Origin: Nonomuraea aridisoli
GTDB lineage: Bacteria; Actinomycetota; Actinomycetes; Streptosporangiales; Streptosporangiaceae
Direction of reading: 5' to 3'
Length of the DNA: 35,718 bases
Assembly: GCF_003236395.1 (NCBI RefSeq)
Contig: NZ_POUD01000072.1
Coordinates: 1 to 35,718, forward strand
Below, in pieces: positions 16,010 to 23,964 of the stretch (position 1 is its first letter; each line of letters begins with the position of its first letter). Below the pieces are notes generated by a model that was not told the DNA's origin, did not search any database, and saw only the letters and a list, made by a program, of their open reading frames with translations. A program made the translations under genes and the position numbers.

Positions 16010-16950
16010 GCGGTCTCCTCCCTTCGCTGCAGGCGCACGTGTGCGAGCCCGGCGACGAAGGCGATGAGGATGAGCAGGTTGCCGACGGCCGCCGCCGGGG
16101 AGAAGTCGGGCTGGCCGGTGCCGAACGCCTCGCGGTACGACCAGATGGCCAGCGTCGTCGAGGCGTCCGCCGGGCCGCCCCTGGTCATGATCCAGATGAT
16201 GTCGACGACCTTGAGCGTGTAGATCAGCCCGAGCAGCAACGTGATCAGCGACACCGGCCGCAGCAGCGGGAGCGTGATGCGCCGGAAGCGCTGCCACGCC
16301 CCGGCCCCGTCCAGACCGGCGGCCTCGTACAGCTCGCCGGGGATGTTCTGCAGCCCGGCGTACAGGATTACCAGGTTGAACGGGACGCCGAGCCAGATGT
16401 TGGCGATGGTGACCGCCAGCAGCGAGGTGTCCGGCGACGTCAGCCAGTTGATCTGGCCGACGCCGAACGCCTGCAGCGCCGCGTTGACGATGCCGTTCTC
16501 GCTGTTGAGCATCCACGACCAGGTGGACGCGGAGACGATCAGCGGCAGCAGCCACGGCACGAGGAACATCGCCCGCAGTGGCGCCGCGAGGCGGAAGTGG
16601 CGGTGGAAGAAGACCGCGAGGGCCAGTCCTATGGCGTACTGCGCGGCGATCGAGGCCAGCGTGAACACGGCCGTGCTGCGCAGCGCCCGCAGGAAGGTGT
16701 CGTCGGCGAGGATGTCCAGGTAGTTCTCCAGGCCGGTGAACTCCGGGTCGCCCTGCACGAAAGCGCGCGGCGTGTAGTCGTGCACGCTGAGCTCGATGTT
16801 GCGATAGAGCGGATAGGCGTAGAAGACGAGCAGGTAGACGATGAGCGGGGCGAGGAAGGCGAAGGCCGTCCACCGCCGGGCCCGCCCGCGCGGGGCGGCC
16901 GGGCGCGCCGCCCCGCTCACCGCGACCGGCTCGGTGCGAAGCGAGGTCAT
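16006..16950 (-). CDS. Sugar ABC transporter permease (MalF type)
   Basis: This 314-residue CUT1 permease has a cytoplasmic basic N-terminus, a first helix 'FAFLAPLIVYLLVFYAYPLY', further helices, and the EAA loop 'ELYEAAGLDGAGAWQRFRRITLPLL'. It starts 4 bp after the stop of the binding-protein gene and overlaps the MalG-type permease by 4 nt, so the three are one transport unit. Confidence 0.93.
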   Translation of the reverse strand: MTSLRTEPVAVSGAARPAAPRGRARRWTAFAFLAPLIVYLLVFYAYPLYRNIELSVHDYTPRAFVQGDPEFTGLENYLDILADDTFLRALRSTAVFTLASIAAQYAIGLALAVFFHRHFRLAAPLRAMFLVPWLLPLIVSASTWSWMLNSENGIVNAALQAFGVGQINWLTSPDTSLLAVTIANIWLGVPFNLVILYAGLQNIPGELYEAAGLDGAGAWQRFRRITLPLLRPVSLITLLLGLIYTLKVVDIIWIMTRGGPADASTTLAIWSYREAFGTGQPDFSPAAAVGNLLILIAFVAGLAHVRLQRREETA

Positions 16951-16954
16951 GGGA

Positions 16955-18223
16955 TCACTCGCCGGTCGCCTGCTCCGCCTGTGCCTGCGCCTGCTCGAGC
17001 GCGTCGGCGGGGCTCGCCGCGCCGCTCAGCGCCTTCTGCACCGCGGTCCACAGCGCCTCGGAGATCGGCGGGTAGTCGGTGCCGAGGTTGTCACTGGTCC
17101 GCCCCTTGGCCGAGCGCACCGCGTCCACCCACGGCTGAAGGCCGGGCTCCTTGGCGAGGATCTGCTCCTGCCCGTCGGCGGTGGACGGGATGTAGTACGC
17201 GAACGTGGTGCCGGTCTCCACGAGGCCCTCGGGCGTCGTCATGCACTCGAGGATCTTCTTGGTGACGGCGTACCGGGCGGTGTCCTTCTGCACCGGGACG
17301 GTGATGAACTCGCCGCCCGTGGGCGTGGCGGCGACGCCGCCGTCCTTGCCAGGGATCTGGACGACGCCGGTGGGGAAGTCCGCCTGCGCGGCGCTGTTGA
17401 TCTGCCAGGTGCCGTTCTCGGCGAAGGCGAACTCGCCGGTCAGGAACTCCTCCCAGGTGGTGTTCTGGGAGTTGCTGATGACGGAGTTAGGGGCGATGCC
17501 GCTCTTGACCCACTCGGTCCACAACGTCAGCGCCTCGACGGCCTGGGGCGAGTCGAGCCGGGTGAGCTGCGCGCCGGCGCCCCAGAACCACGGCAGGAAC
17601 TGGAACGAGCCCTCCTCGGTGCCGATGGCCGCGAAGGTGATCGGTTTGGCGCCGGCGGCCTTGACCTTCTCCAGCGCCGCGCCGAGCGAGGCCCAGTCCT
17701 TGATCGAGGCCGGGTCGACGCCGGCCTCATCCAGGATTTTCTTGTTGTAGTAGAGGGCGAGGGTGTTCGCGCCGATGGGGATGCCGTACGTCTTGCCGTC
17801 CAGCTCGCCGGCGGCGATGAGGTTCGCGTCGAACCTGGCGGTGTCGAGGCCGAAGTCGGCCATCGGGGTCAGCATCCCGGCGTCCGCCAGCGTGGAGACG
17901 GCCGGGTTGTCGAGGAGGATGACGTCCGGCGCGTTGCCCTCCTGTCCCGCCAGCAGGGCCTGGTTCGTCAGCGCGGTCGTGTCGTACGCGGTGCGCTCGA
18001 TGGTGACGCCGGCCTGTTGCCCGCAGGAGCCGACCCGCTTGGCCCAGGCGGAGGACGCGTCGTGCTGGGGGTACGGGTCCCACCAGGTGTACGAGCCGCC
18101 GGCGGAGGCCGTGCCGGAGCCGGACGCGCCCTGGGGGGCCGACGCGCAGGCGGTGAGGGCGGACAGCGCCAGGACGGCGGTCGCGAAGACCGACGCCCTC
18201 GTGAACTCCGACGGACGGTTCAC
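16955..18223 (-). CDS. Extracellular sugar-binding lipoprotein of the ABC transporter
   Basis: This 422-residue family-1 solute-binding protein starts (V)NRPSEFTRASVFATAVLALS and has a lipobox L-T-A-C at about residue 27, so the mature protein should be anchored outside the membrane. Blocks such as 'GNAPDVILLDNPAVSTLADAG', 'YGIPIGANTLALYYNKKILDEAG' and 'FAENGTWQINSA' are typical of CUT1 binding proteins. A GGAGG lies 4 nt before the GTG at 18223, which fixes the start. It follows lacI on the same strand after 52 bp. That gap contains an operator-like sequence, so a second regulated promoter may exist there. Confidence 0.93.
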   Translation of the reverse strand: MNRPSEFTRASVFATAVLALSALTACASAPQGASGSGTASAGGSYTWWDPYPQHDASSAWAKRVGSCGQQAGVTIERTAYDTTALTNQALLAGQEGNAPDVILLDNPAVSTLADAGMLTPMADFGLDTARFDANLIAAGELDGKTYGIPIGANTLALYYNKKILDEAGVDPASIKDWASLGAALEKVKAAGAKPITFAAIGTEEGSFQFLPWFWGAGAQLTRLDSPQAVEALTLWTEWVKSGIAPNSVISNSQNTTWEEFLTGEFAFAENGTWQINSAAQADFPTGVVQIPGKDGGVAATPTGGEFITVPVQKDTARYAVTKKILECMTTPEGLVETGTTFAYYIPSTADGQEQILAKEPGLQPWVDAVRSAKGRTSDNLGTDYPPISEALWTAVQKALSGAASPADALEQAQAQAEQATGE

Positions 18224-18237
18224 GATTCCTCCAAAGA

Positions 18238-18248
18238 TAACGCTCACA
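18238..18248 (+). promoter_or_regulatory. Operator-like motif upstream of the binding-protein gene
   Basis: TAACGCTCACA lies 15 bp before the binding-protein start. The same 11-mer recurs at 19633-19643 ahead of the divergent secreted glycosidase. Its GCTCACA half equals one arm of the classic LacI-type palindrome TGTGAGCGCTCACA. Confidence 0.35.
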
Positions 18249-18275
18249 TCGGGGAGCGTGCCGGAAGTACGGGGG

Positions 18276-19304
18276 TCAGGAGCGGGTGCTTCCCGGGGGC
18301 GCGGTGCTCTCCCGGGAGACCAGTTCGGGCGAGATGAAGCGCACCACGAACGGCTCCGCGCGGGCCTGCGTGGACTCCACGCGGCGTACGAGCTGGCGGA
18401 CCGCCATCGCACCGAGGCGGTCGGGCGCGCTTTCGATGAACGAGTAGGGCAGGGAGAAGGTCGCGGCGAAGTCGGCGGAGTAGCGGCCGATGACCGACAG
18501 GTCGTCGGGCACCCGCAGCCCTCGTGCGTAGGTGACCGAGGGCAGCGCCGCCGCGACCGCCTCGTTGTTGATCAGCAGGCCGGTCGCCGCCGGGTAGGCG
18601 TCGAGCAGACCGTTCAGCAGGCGTCCCACGGCGGGTTGCCGGGACTCGCCGTAGACGGCGTGCAGGGTGACCCCGAGCTGACGGGCGCGTTCGAGCGCCG
18701 CGTCGCGCAGCCGCCACACGTAGGCGCCGCCCCGCTCGACCACGTGCTCCGGGTGCGAGATCAGGATGAGCTCGCGATGGCCGAGCCGGTGGAGGTGGTC
18801 CACCATCACCCGCCCGGCCTCCTCGAAGTCCAGGTCGAACACGTCGAGCCCGGAGCAGTCGCCGGGCAGCCCGACCAGGGCGCCCGGCTGCGGCGCGGCG
18901 CGCAGGACGGGCAGCCGGGCGTCCTCGTGGGCGATGTTCATGAGCACGACGCCGTCGACCATGCGGGAGTCGGTGACGCGCCGCAGCGCCCGCACCCCGT
19001 CGGCCTCCGTGACCAGCAGCGTGTCGTAGCCCAGGTCGCGGGCGGTGTTGGTGACGCCCAGGATGTACTGCATCATCGCGGGCGCGAACTCGTCCTCGTG
19101 GAACTGGGCGAGCAGACCGAGGACCTTGGTCTGAGCGGTGGCGAGCGCGCGGGCGCCGGCGTTCGGCGTGTACGCGAGCGCCTCGGCGGCCGCCAGCACG
19201 CGCCGGCGCACCTCCTCCGAGATGGGCCGCTTGCCCGACAGCGCGTAGGACGCCGTGCTGCGGCTCACCCCGGCCTCCCGGGCCACGTCTCCGATCGTCG
19301 CCAC
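18276..19304 (-). CDS. LacI family transcriptional regulator of the sugar locus
   Basis: This 342-residue protein has the LacI headpiece at its N-terminus: 'TIGDVAREAGVSRSTASYALSGKRPISEEVRRRVLAAAEALAYTPN', including the hinge helix. A periplasmic-binding-protein-like effector domain (residues about 60-330) follows. The start is the GTG at 19304, which has GGAGG 5 nt upstream; the longer open frame to 19613 is upstream DNA. It is the first gene of the sugar operon. Two GAACCGGTTC-centred palindromes upstream are the probable autoregulatory operators. An oligosaccharide released by the locus is the likely inducer. Confidence 0.92.
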   Translation of the reverse strand: MATIGDVAREAGVSRSTASYALSGKRPISEEVRRRVLAAAEALAYTPNAGARALATAQTKVLGLLAQFHEDEFAPAMMQYILGVTNTARDLGYDTLLVTEADGVRALRRVTDSRMVDGVVLMNIAHEDARLPVLRAAPQPGALVGLPGDCSGLDVFDLDFEEAGRVMVDHLHRLGHRELILISHPEHVVERGGAYVWRLRDAALERARQLGVTLHAVYGESRQPAVGRLLNGLLDAYPAATGLLINNEAVAAALPSVTYARGLRVPDDLSVIGRYSADFAATFSLPYSFIESAPDRLGAMAVRQLVRRVESTQARAEPFVVRFISPELVSRESTAPPGSTRS

Positions 19305-19319
19305 TCTCACCTCCTGATT

Positions 19320-19335
19320 GTCGAACCGGTTCGAC
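19320..19335. promoter_or_regulatory. LacI operator, proximal
   Basis: GTCGAACCGGTTCGAC is a perfect 16-bp palindrome with a central CG, as in LacI-family operators. It lies just upstream of the lacI ribosome site, 15 bp before the start codon. Confidence 0.7.
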
Positions 19336-19440
19336 GACTGCGTTGCCATGCTCCCTCGCATCGTCGCCCGGACGTCCCCCTCTCCCCCAGGAACGAGCAG
19401 GACTGCCTCCATCGGCGGCATGCTTCGATCGCCGGGACGG

Positions 19441-19456
19441 GCGAACCGGTTCAACG
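19441..19456. promoter_or_regulatory. LacI operator, distal
   Basis: A second GAACCGGTTC core (perfect at 19443-19452) in the context GCGAACCGGTTCAACG. Its centre is exactly 120 bp from that of the proximal site. It would cover the start of transcription from the promoter proposed at 19467-19496. Confidence 0.65.
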
Positions 19457-19466
19457 ATGTGGCTCG

Positions 19467-19496
19467 ACTGTTGCTCCGCCCGACGCCGGCCGTCAA
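19467..19496 (-). promoter_or_regulatory. Putative lacI operon promoter
   Basis: On the minus strand TTGACG (19496-19491) is separated by 18 bp from AACAGT (19472-19467). The expected start point near 19460 abuts the distal operator. The -10 element is weak. Confidence 0.4.
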
Positions 19497-19557
19497 GAGG
19501 CGGCACAACCGGCGATACCAAATCGTGATATGTCGGAAACGTGCAGAGATCGGGCCA

Positions 19558-19586
19558 TTGACGCGCGAAGCGTGGCTACGTAACCT
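19558..19586 (+). promoter_or_regulatory. Promoter of the secreted glycosidase gene
   Basis: TTGACG (19558-19563), 17 bp, TAACCT (19581-19586): a good sigma70-type match. Transcription would start near 19593, giving a 65-nt leader. The operator-like motif at 19630-19643 lies inside that leader. Confidence 0.6.
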
Positions 19587-19629
19587 ACGCGAAACCCTCG
19601 GTTGCGTTGCCACTCCGCTCCCTCAGCCT

Positions 19630-19643
19630 TGTTAACGCTCACA
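19630..19643 (+). promoter_or_regulatory. LacI-type palindrome in the leader of the secreted glycosidase
   Basis: TGTTAACGCTCACA is an imperfect 14-bp palindrome with central CG (5 of 7 half-site matches). It shares TAACGCTCACA with the site at 18238-18248. It lies just upstream of the AAGGGA ribosome site at 19646-19651. Confidence 0.35.
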
Positions 19644-19658
19644 CCAAGGGACATCGCC

Positions 19659-22600
19659 ATGGCATTCCCGAGCATCACCAGGGCCCTGTGCGCCGGGCTC
19701 GTACCGGCGGCCGTCGCCCTCTCGCTGACCACCTCGTTAACCAGCGGGGTCGCCGCCGCGGCCGCCGCTCCCGATCCCGTGCCCGATCCCGTGCTCGTCT
19801 ACGAGTTCGACGCCGACGACGTCACCACCGGCTCCATCACCGACTCCTCAGGCAACGGCCTGCACGGCGAGCTCGTCAACGCCGCCACCGCGGCGCTCGT
19901 GGACGGCGCGGCGGGCGGGCACGCGCTGAGCCTGCCCGGAGGCGCCCCGACCTCCGACGGCGCCTACGTCAGGCTGCCGCTGGCCGCGATCAAGGACAGG
20001 ACCGACCTGACCGTGTCCGCACGGGTGAAGTGGGACGGCACCACGGCCCCGTGGCAGTGGATCTACGCGCTGGGCAAGGACAACGCCCGCTACCTGTTCA
20101 GCACGCCGTACAACGGCGACGGCCGGCTGCGCACGGCGGTCACCACCTCGGGCGGCGGCGCCGAGGCCCAGGTCACCGGCTACGCGCCCCTTCCCGCGAA
20201 CGCCTGGAAGACGCTGACCGTCACCCTCGACACGGCCGCCCGGCGCGTCACGACCTACCTCGACGGGGCGGCCGTCTCCTCCGCCCCCACGACCATCACG
20301 GCCGCCCAGCTGATCGACGCCGCCACGACGTCCGCCGGGTTCATCGGCCGCTCGTTCTACCCCGACCCGCTGTTCGACGGCGCGATCGACGACTTCCGCG
20401 TCTACGCCGCGGCGCTGACCGCCGAGCAGGTGGCCGAGGCGGCCGGCGGCACGCCGCCCACCCCGACCGGGCTGAGCCGCGACACCTTCGAGGTGCGGAC
20501 GACCGTCGGCACCGCACCCGCCCTGCCGCCCGCGGTCCGCGCCACCTACTCCGACGGCTACGACCGCGACCTGCCCGTGGCCTGGTCGCCCGTGAACCCG
20601 GACGCGTACGCCACCGCCGGGACCTTCACCGTCACCGGCACGGCCGCCGGCCGCCCGGTCACCGCCCAGGTCACGGTGGTGCGCGAGGGCCAGCTCGTCA
20701 TCGACCTGGCCAAGGACACCGGCGCCTTCCACGGCGGCGCCTCCGGCACCCTCTACGGCCTCTACGGCCCAGGGGTGCCGACGAACAACCTCATCGAGGG
20801 CATGAAGCTGCGCACGGTGTCGACCAAGGCCCAGGACGGCCCGCAACACCCCGGCGCGGACGCCCTGGAGGTCGTCAAGCCGCTGGCCGACAGCACCGAC
20901 GGCGACGTGTACATCTACATGACCGACATCCACCGCGGCTTCCCGTACCAGTGGCCGGGAAGCACGCCGGAGGAGAAGCTCGACCTCTACAAGCAGAAGA
21001 TCGCCAAGCAGGTGGACCAGGTCCTGCAGCTCGACCCGGAATATCGCGACAACATCGTGTTCGTGCCATTCAATGAGCCCGAGGGCAACATGTTCGGCAC
21101 CGGCGAGTGGAGCTACAACCGCGTCAGCTGGCTCAGCGACCCGAGCGACTACTTCCGGGCGTGGGACGACGTCCACGCCCTCATCAAGGGCAAGCTGCCG
21201 GACGCCCGCATCGCCGGCCCCAACACCAGCGTGCTGTACTCCCAGGTCCAGGGCTACCTCGAGCACGTGGTCGAGGCGGGCACCGTGCCCGACGTGATGA
21301 CCTGGCACGAGCTCAGCCATCCCGAGCAGGTACGGACGAGCGTCAAGCGCTACCGCGAGATGGAGGCCCAGGTCTTCGCCGGCACGCGGTACGAGGGCAC
21401 GAAGCTGCCGATCAACATCAACGAGTACGCCTTCAACTACCACACCTCGGTGCCCGGCCAGATGATCCAGTGGGTGTCGGCCATCGAGGAGTCGAAGGTG
21501 GACGCCGACATCGCGTACTGGAACATCGACGGCAACCTGTCCGACTCCGCCGTGCAGGCCAACCGGGGCAACGGCCAGTGGTGGCTACTGCACGCCTACG
21601 GCCAGATGTCCGGCCACACCGTCCAGGTCACGCCGCCGTACCCGGGCCAGAACTACACCCTCCAGGGGGTCGCGACGCTCGACCCGGCCAAGAAGCAGGC
21701 CCGCGCCATCTTCGGCGGCGCGAGCAGCGCCGGGCACATCCGCTTCGAGAACGTCCCGGCGGACGTCCTCGGCTCCACGGTGCACGCCTGGATCCGCGAG
21801 ATCCCGTGGACCGGGCAGATCGGCGACTCACCCCAGCCGGAGATCATCGCCGAGCGCGACGTCACCGTCGAGGACGGCGCCGTGGTCTTCGACTTCGGCG
21901 CCGGCGACCTGCCGAGGCTGGAGGAGTCGTCGGCGTACGAGATCGTCCTGTCCCCCGCCGGGACGGGCACCGTGACGGCGCCCGCGCCGAAGCTGTGGGA
22001 GCGGTCGTACGAGGCGGAGGACGCGAAGTACACCGGCGGCGGCTACAGCCGCAACGGGCCCGAGGGTTCGCCGTCGGACGTGTCGAAGTTCTACACCTCC
22101 GGCCGCTACGACGTCGGAGGGCTGCGCACCGGCTCCGACGGCGTGCTCGACTTCACCGTCGAGGTGCCGCAGACCGGCCGCTACGACCTCAGCGTCTTCG
22201 CCAACTCCCTCAACACCTTCGACGCGGTACGCGAGCAGGGACCGACCAACGTCTTCGTCCGCGTGGACGGGGCCGCCGAACAGGAGCTGTTCCTGCCGCT
22301 CGGCTACAAGTGGGTGGTGTGGGACCACGCCGACACCACCGTGCAGCTCACGGCCGGCAGGCACGTCATCTCCCTGGCCGCGCGCAGCCTCGACGGCGCG
22401 AAGGCCACCAAGGGCGACGCGATCGTCGACCGGATCCGCCTGTCACTGCCGAACCCGGCGGCGGCGACCTCGACGTACGAGGGCGAACTGGCCGAGCTGC
22501 ACGGAGCCCGGGCTGCGTACGACGTCAAGGGCTCCGGGGTCTCCGGCTCGGGCGCCGCGGCCGTCCCCCGGGGCAGGTCCGTGACGTTCTGGGTCTACTC

Positions 22601-23309
22601 GGCCGAGGACGCCGCCGCCGAGCTGGACCTCGAGCTGTTCGGCCCCGGCCGGGCGAAGATGACCGTCAACGGCCTGGAGGTGCTGGACGACGCCCGGCGC
22701 GGCGCCGCCACCGCGACGGTGTCCCTGTCCGGCGGAATCAACAAGGTCACGGTGACCGGCCGTTCGGCCACGACGCTCGTCGACCGCCTCGACGTGCGCC
22801 CCGCCCCCGACGCGCTGCCGGCGACCGTCTACGAGGCGGAGTCGGCCCGGCTCGCGGGCACGGCGAAGGCCGCACCGCTGTCCCTGGCGAGCGGCCAGGC
22901 CGCGGTCACCGACGTCGGCGGCACGCCGGGCAACGCCAACACGCTGACCTTCACCGTGCGGGCGGACGCCCCCGGCACGTACGCGATGCGGGTCCGCTAC
23001 TCCAACCCCGAGCAGTCGCCGGCCACGCACTACAACCCCGACCCGCTGGCCCGGCACGCCGACATCTCGGTGAACGGCGCCGCCCCGCAGCGGGTGCTGT
23101 TCCCCCACACCTTCCACGAGAACAACTTCTGGGAGCTCACCGTCCCGGTGAAGCTGAAGAAGGGAGACAACACGGTCCGGTTCTCCAGCGAGGAACTGCC
23201 CAACTTCGACGGCGAGACGTACGCCTCGCAGACGTTCCCGGGAGTGCTGCTGCGCTCCCAGTACGCCCCGCTGATCGACAAGATCACGGTCGCGCGCCAC
23301 CACCGCTGA
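19659..23309 (+). CDS. Secreted multidomain GH39-like glycosidase with LamG and three CBM-like modules
   Basis: This 1216-residue protein starts at ATG 19659 with AAGGGA 7 nt upstream. Residues 1-37 are a Sec signal peptide ending in an Ala run. Then follow a LamG jelly-roll (about 45-265, ending 'GAIDDFRVYAAALTAEQV'), a bacterial Ig-like domain (about 270-350, 'FTVTGTAAGRPVTAQVTV') and a catalytic TIM-barrel region (about 350-770). Three beta-sandwich modules come last, each opening like CBM6/35: 'YEAEDAKYTGG' (783), 'YEGELAELHGA' (939) and 'YEAESARLAG' (1057). Candidate catalytic residues are Glu473 in 'FNEPEGN' (acid/base) and Glu589 in 'NINEYAF' (nucleophile). The 116-residue spacing fits GH39 of clan GH-A. 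The substrate is unproven. The divergent LacI/ABC/GH127 genes suggest an arabinose-containing glycan cleaved outside the cell. Confidence 0.82.
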   Translation: MAFPSITRALCAGLVPAAVALSLTTSLTSGVAAAAAAPDPVPDPVLVYEFDADDVTTGSITDSSGNGLHGELVNAATAALVDGAAGGHALSLPGGAPTSDGAYVRLPLAAIKDRTDLTVSARVKWDGTTAPWQWIYALGKDNARYLFSTPYNGDGRLRTAVTTSGGGAEAQVTGYAPLPANAWKTLTVTLDTAARRVTTYLDGAAVSSAPTTITAAQLIDAATTSAGFIGRSFYPDPLFDGAIDDFRVYAAALTAEQVAEAAGGTPPTPTGLSRDTFEVRTTVGTAPALPPAVRATYSDGYDRDLPVAWSPVNPDAYATAGTFTVTGTAAGRPVTAQVTVVREGQLVIDLAKDTGAFHGGASGTLYGLYGPGVPTNNLIEGMKLRTVSTKAQDGPQHPGADALEVVKPLADSTDGDVYIYMTDIHRGFPYQWPGSTPEEKLDLYKQKIAKQVDQVLQLDPEYRDNIVFVPFNEPEGNMFGTGEWSYNRVSWLSDPSDYFRAWDDVHALIKGKLPDARIAGPNTSVLYSQVQGYLEHVVEAGTVPDVMTWHELSHPEQVRTSVKRYREMEAQVFAGTRYEGTKLPININEYAFNYHTSVPGQMIQWVSAIEESKVDADIAYWNIDGNLSDSAVQANRGNGQWWLLHAYGQMSGHTVQVTPPYPGQNYTLQGVATLDPAKKQARAIFGGASSAGHIRFENVPADVLGSTVHAWIREIPWTGQIGDSPQPEIIAERDVTVEDGAVVFDFGAGDLPRLEESSAYEIVLSPAGTGTVTAPAPKLWERSYEAEDAKYTGGGYSRNGPEGSPSDVSKFYTSGRYDVGGLRTGSDGVLDFTVEVPQTGRYDLSVFANSLNTFDAVREQGPTNVFVRVDGAAEQELFLPLGYKWVVWDHADTTVQLTAGRHVISLAARSLDGAKATKGDAIVDRIRLSLPNPAAATSTYEGELAELHGARAAYDVKGSGVSGSGAAAVPRGRSVTFWVYSAEDAAAELDLELFGPGRAKMTVNGLEVLDDARRGAATATVSLSGGINKVTVTGRSATTLVDRLDVRPAPDALPATVYEAESARLAGTAKAAPLSLASGQAAVTDVGGTPGNANTLTFTVRADAPGTYAMRVRYSNPEQSPATHYNPDPLARHADISVNGAAPQRVLFPHTFHENNFWELTVPVKLKKGDNTVRFSSEELPNFDGETYASQTFPGVLLRSQYAPLIDKITVARHHR

Positions 23310-23314
23310 AGCCG

Positions 23315-23348
23315 GGTGCCCGGCGGGGAGGAGGCCCCGCCGGGCACC
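23315..23348 (+). terminator. Strong terminator hairpin after the secreted glycosidase
   Basis: A perfect 14-bp stem (GGTGCCCGGCGGGG with its complement CCCCGCCGGGCACC) around a 6-nt loop starts 5 bp past the stop codon. It lacks a T-run. It also lies 5 bp past the end of a minus-strand gene remnant, so it may serve both directions. Confidence 0.8.
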
Positions 23349-23353
23349 GGCGG

Positions 23354-23490
23354 TCACGCCGGCTGGCCCGCCAGGTTCTGCTTGCCGGGCTCGGCCGGCT
23401 TGTTCCGCTCCACGCCGTGCGGCGGGCGGGGGCCGCGGTCACGCTTGCGGGTCACCGCGACGTACAGGGTCGGGACGCAGACCCTTGCCC
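23354..23490 (-). pseudogene. C-terminal stub of a truncated gene at the island edge
   Basis: The minus-strand frame ending at the TGA at 23354 reads 'TLYVAVTRKRDRGPRPPHG' followed by 'VERNKPAEPGKQNLAGQPA'. Every codon but one ends in G or C, so about 40 codons are genuine coding sequence. The pattern breaks off abruptly near 23485 and no start or upstream body exists; beyond that point the base composition falls. A hydrophobic end followed by a charged tail suggests the cytoplasmic tail of a membrane protein. I cannot name the family. The break marks the left edge of the foreign island. Confidence 0.5.
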
Positions 23491-23616
23491 CACTTGTAAT
23501 AGTGATGTGATCCGGCGCCGCCGTTGACGCACAGGCACCGCAGACCCCGAAGAACCATCGACGCATGTGATCCACATCTCGCTAGCCGAATAGCCAGCGA
23601 ATGAGAGAATGGATCT

Positions 23617-23817
23617 ATGCCGACCCGCGCCGAAGCACTCACTGCCGCTGGACGGATCCTCGCCCAAGCGCGGGCCCGCCGAGACGCCCTCTCCCCCGAA
23701 GACGCAGCCCGCGCCGCGTACACGCCCGGCGGACCGTCCACCGACGAACTGGCTGCGCTGATCCGCGAGCAGCGCGCTGTGGCCGCTGCTGAGTTTTCAG
23801 TTGTTTCGGTGGCATGA
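23617..23817 (+). CDS. Small mobile-element-type protein, function unknown
   Basis: This 66-residue ORF reads 'MPTRAEALTAAGRILAQARARRDALSPEDAARAAYTPGGPS', then 'TDELAALIREQRAV'. It resembles short helical proteins I recall from actinobacterial integrative elements (R-R-D-x-L-S/T-P-E-x-A-A-x-A-A-Y-x-P-G-G-P-S). No function is known. The codons are GC-rich up to about 23785; the last dozen (ending EFSVVSVA) are AT-richer and do not fit, so the original C-terminus may have been replaced by a rearrangement. The ribosome site is weak (GAGAG about 8 nt upstream). Confidence 0.5.
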   Translation: MPTRAEALTAAGRILAQARARRDALSPEDAARAAYTPGGPSTDELAALIREQRAVAAAEFSVVSVA

Positions 23818-23964
23818 TCAACAACATTCCTTACGCCTTTACGCTGTAGATCAGGATCGCGATCTCTTCTCCCTGTGCCCGGATCCGTGCCGGGTCGTCG
23901 GCCTGCGGTAACGGTTGAGGAACCGTGGCACCGCCCGCGCTCAGGAACAGATGCAATTAGGGAC

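Noticed and set aside
16010..16873. N-terminal extension of the MalG-type permease frame
   Set aside because: The extension is an alternative frame of the MalF-type permease. The ATG at 16009 overlaps the upstream stop and begins the permease proper.
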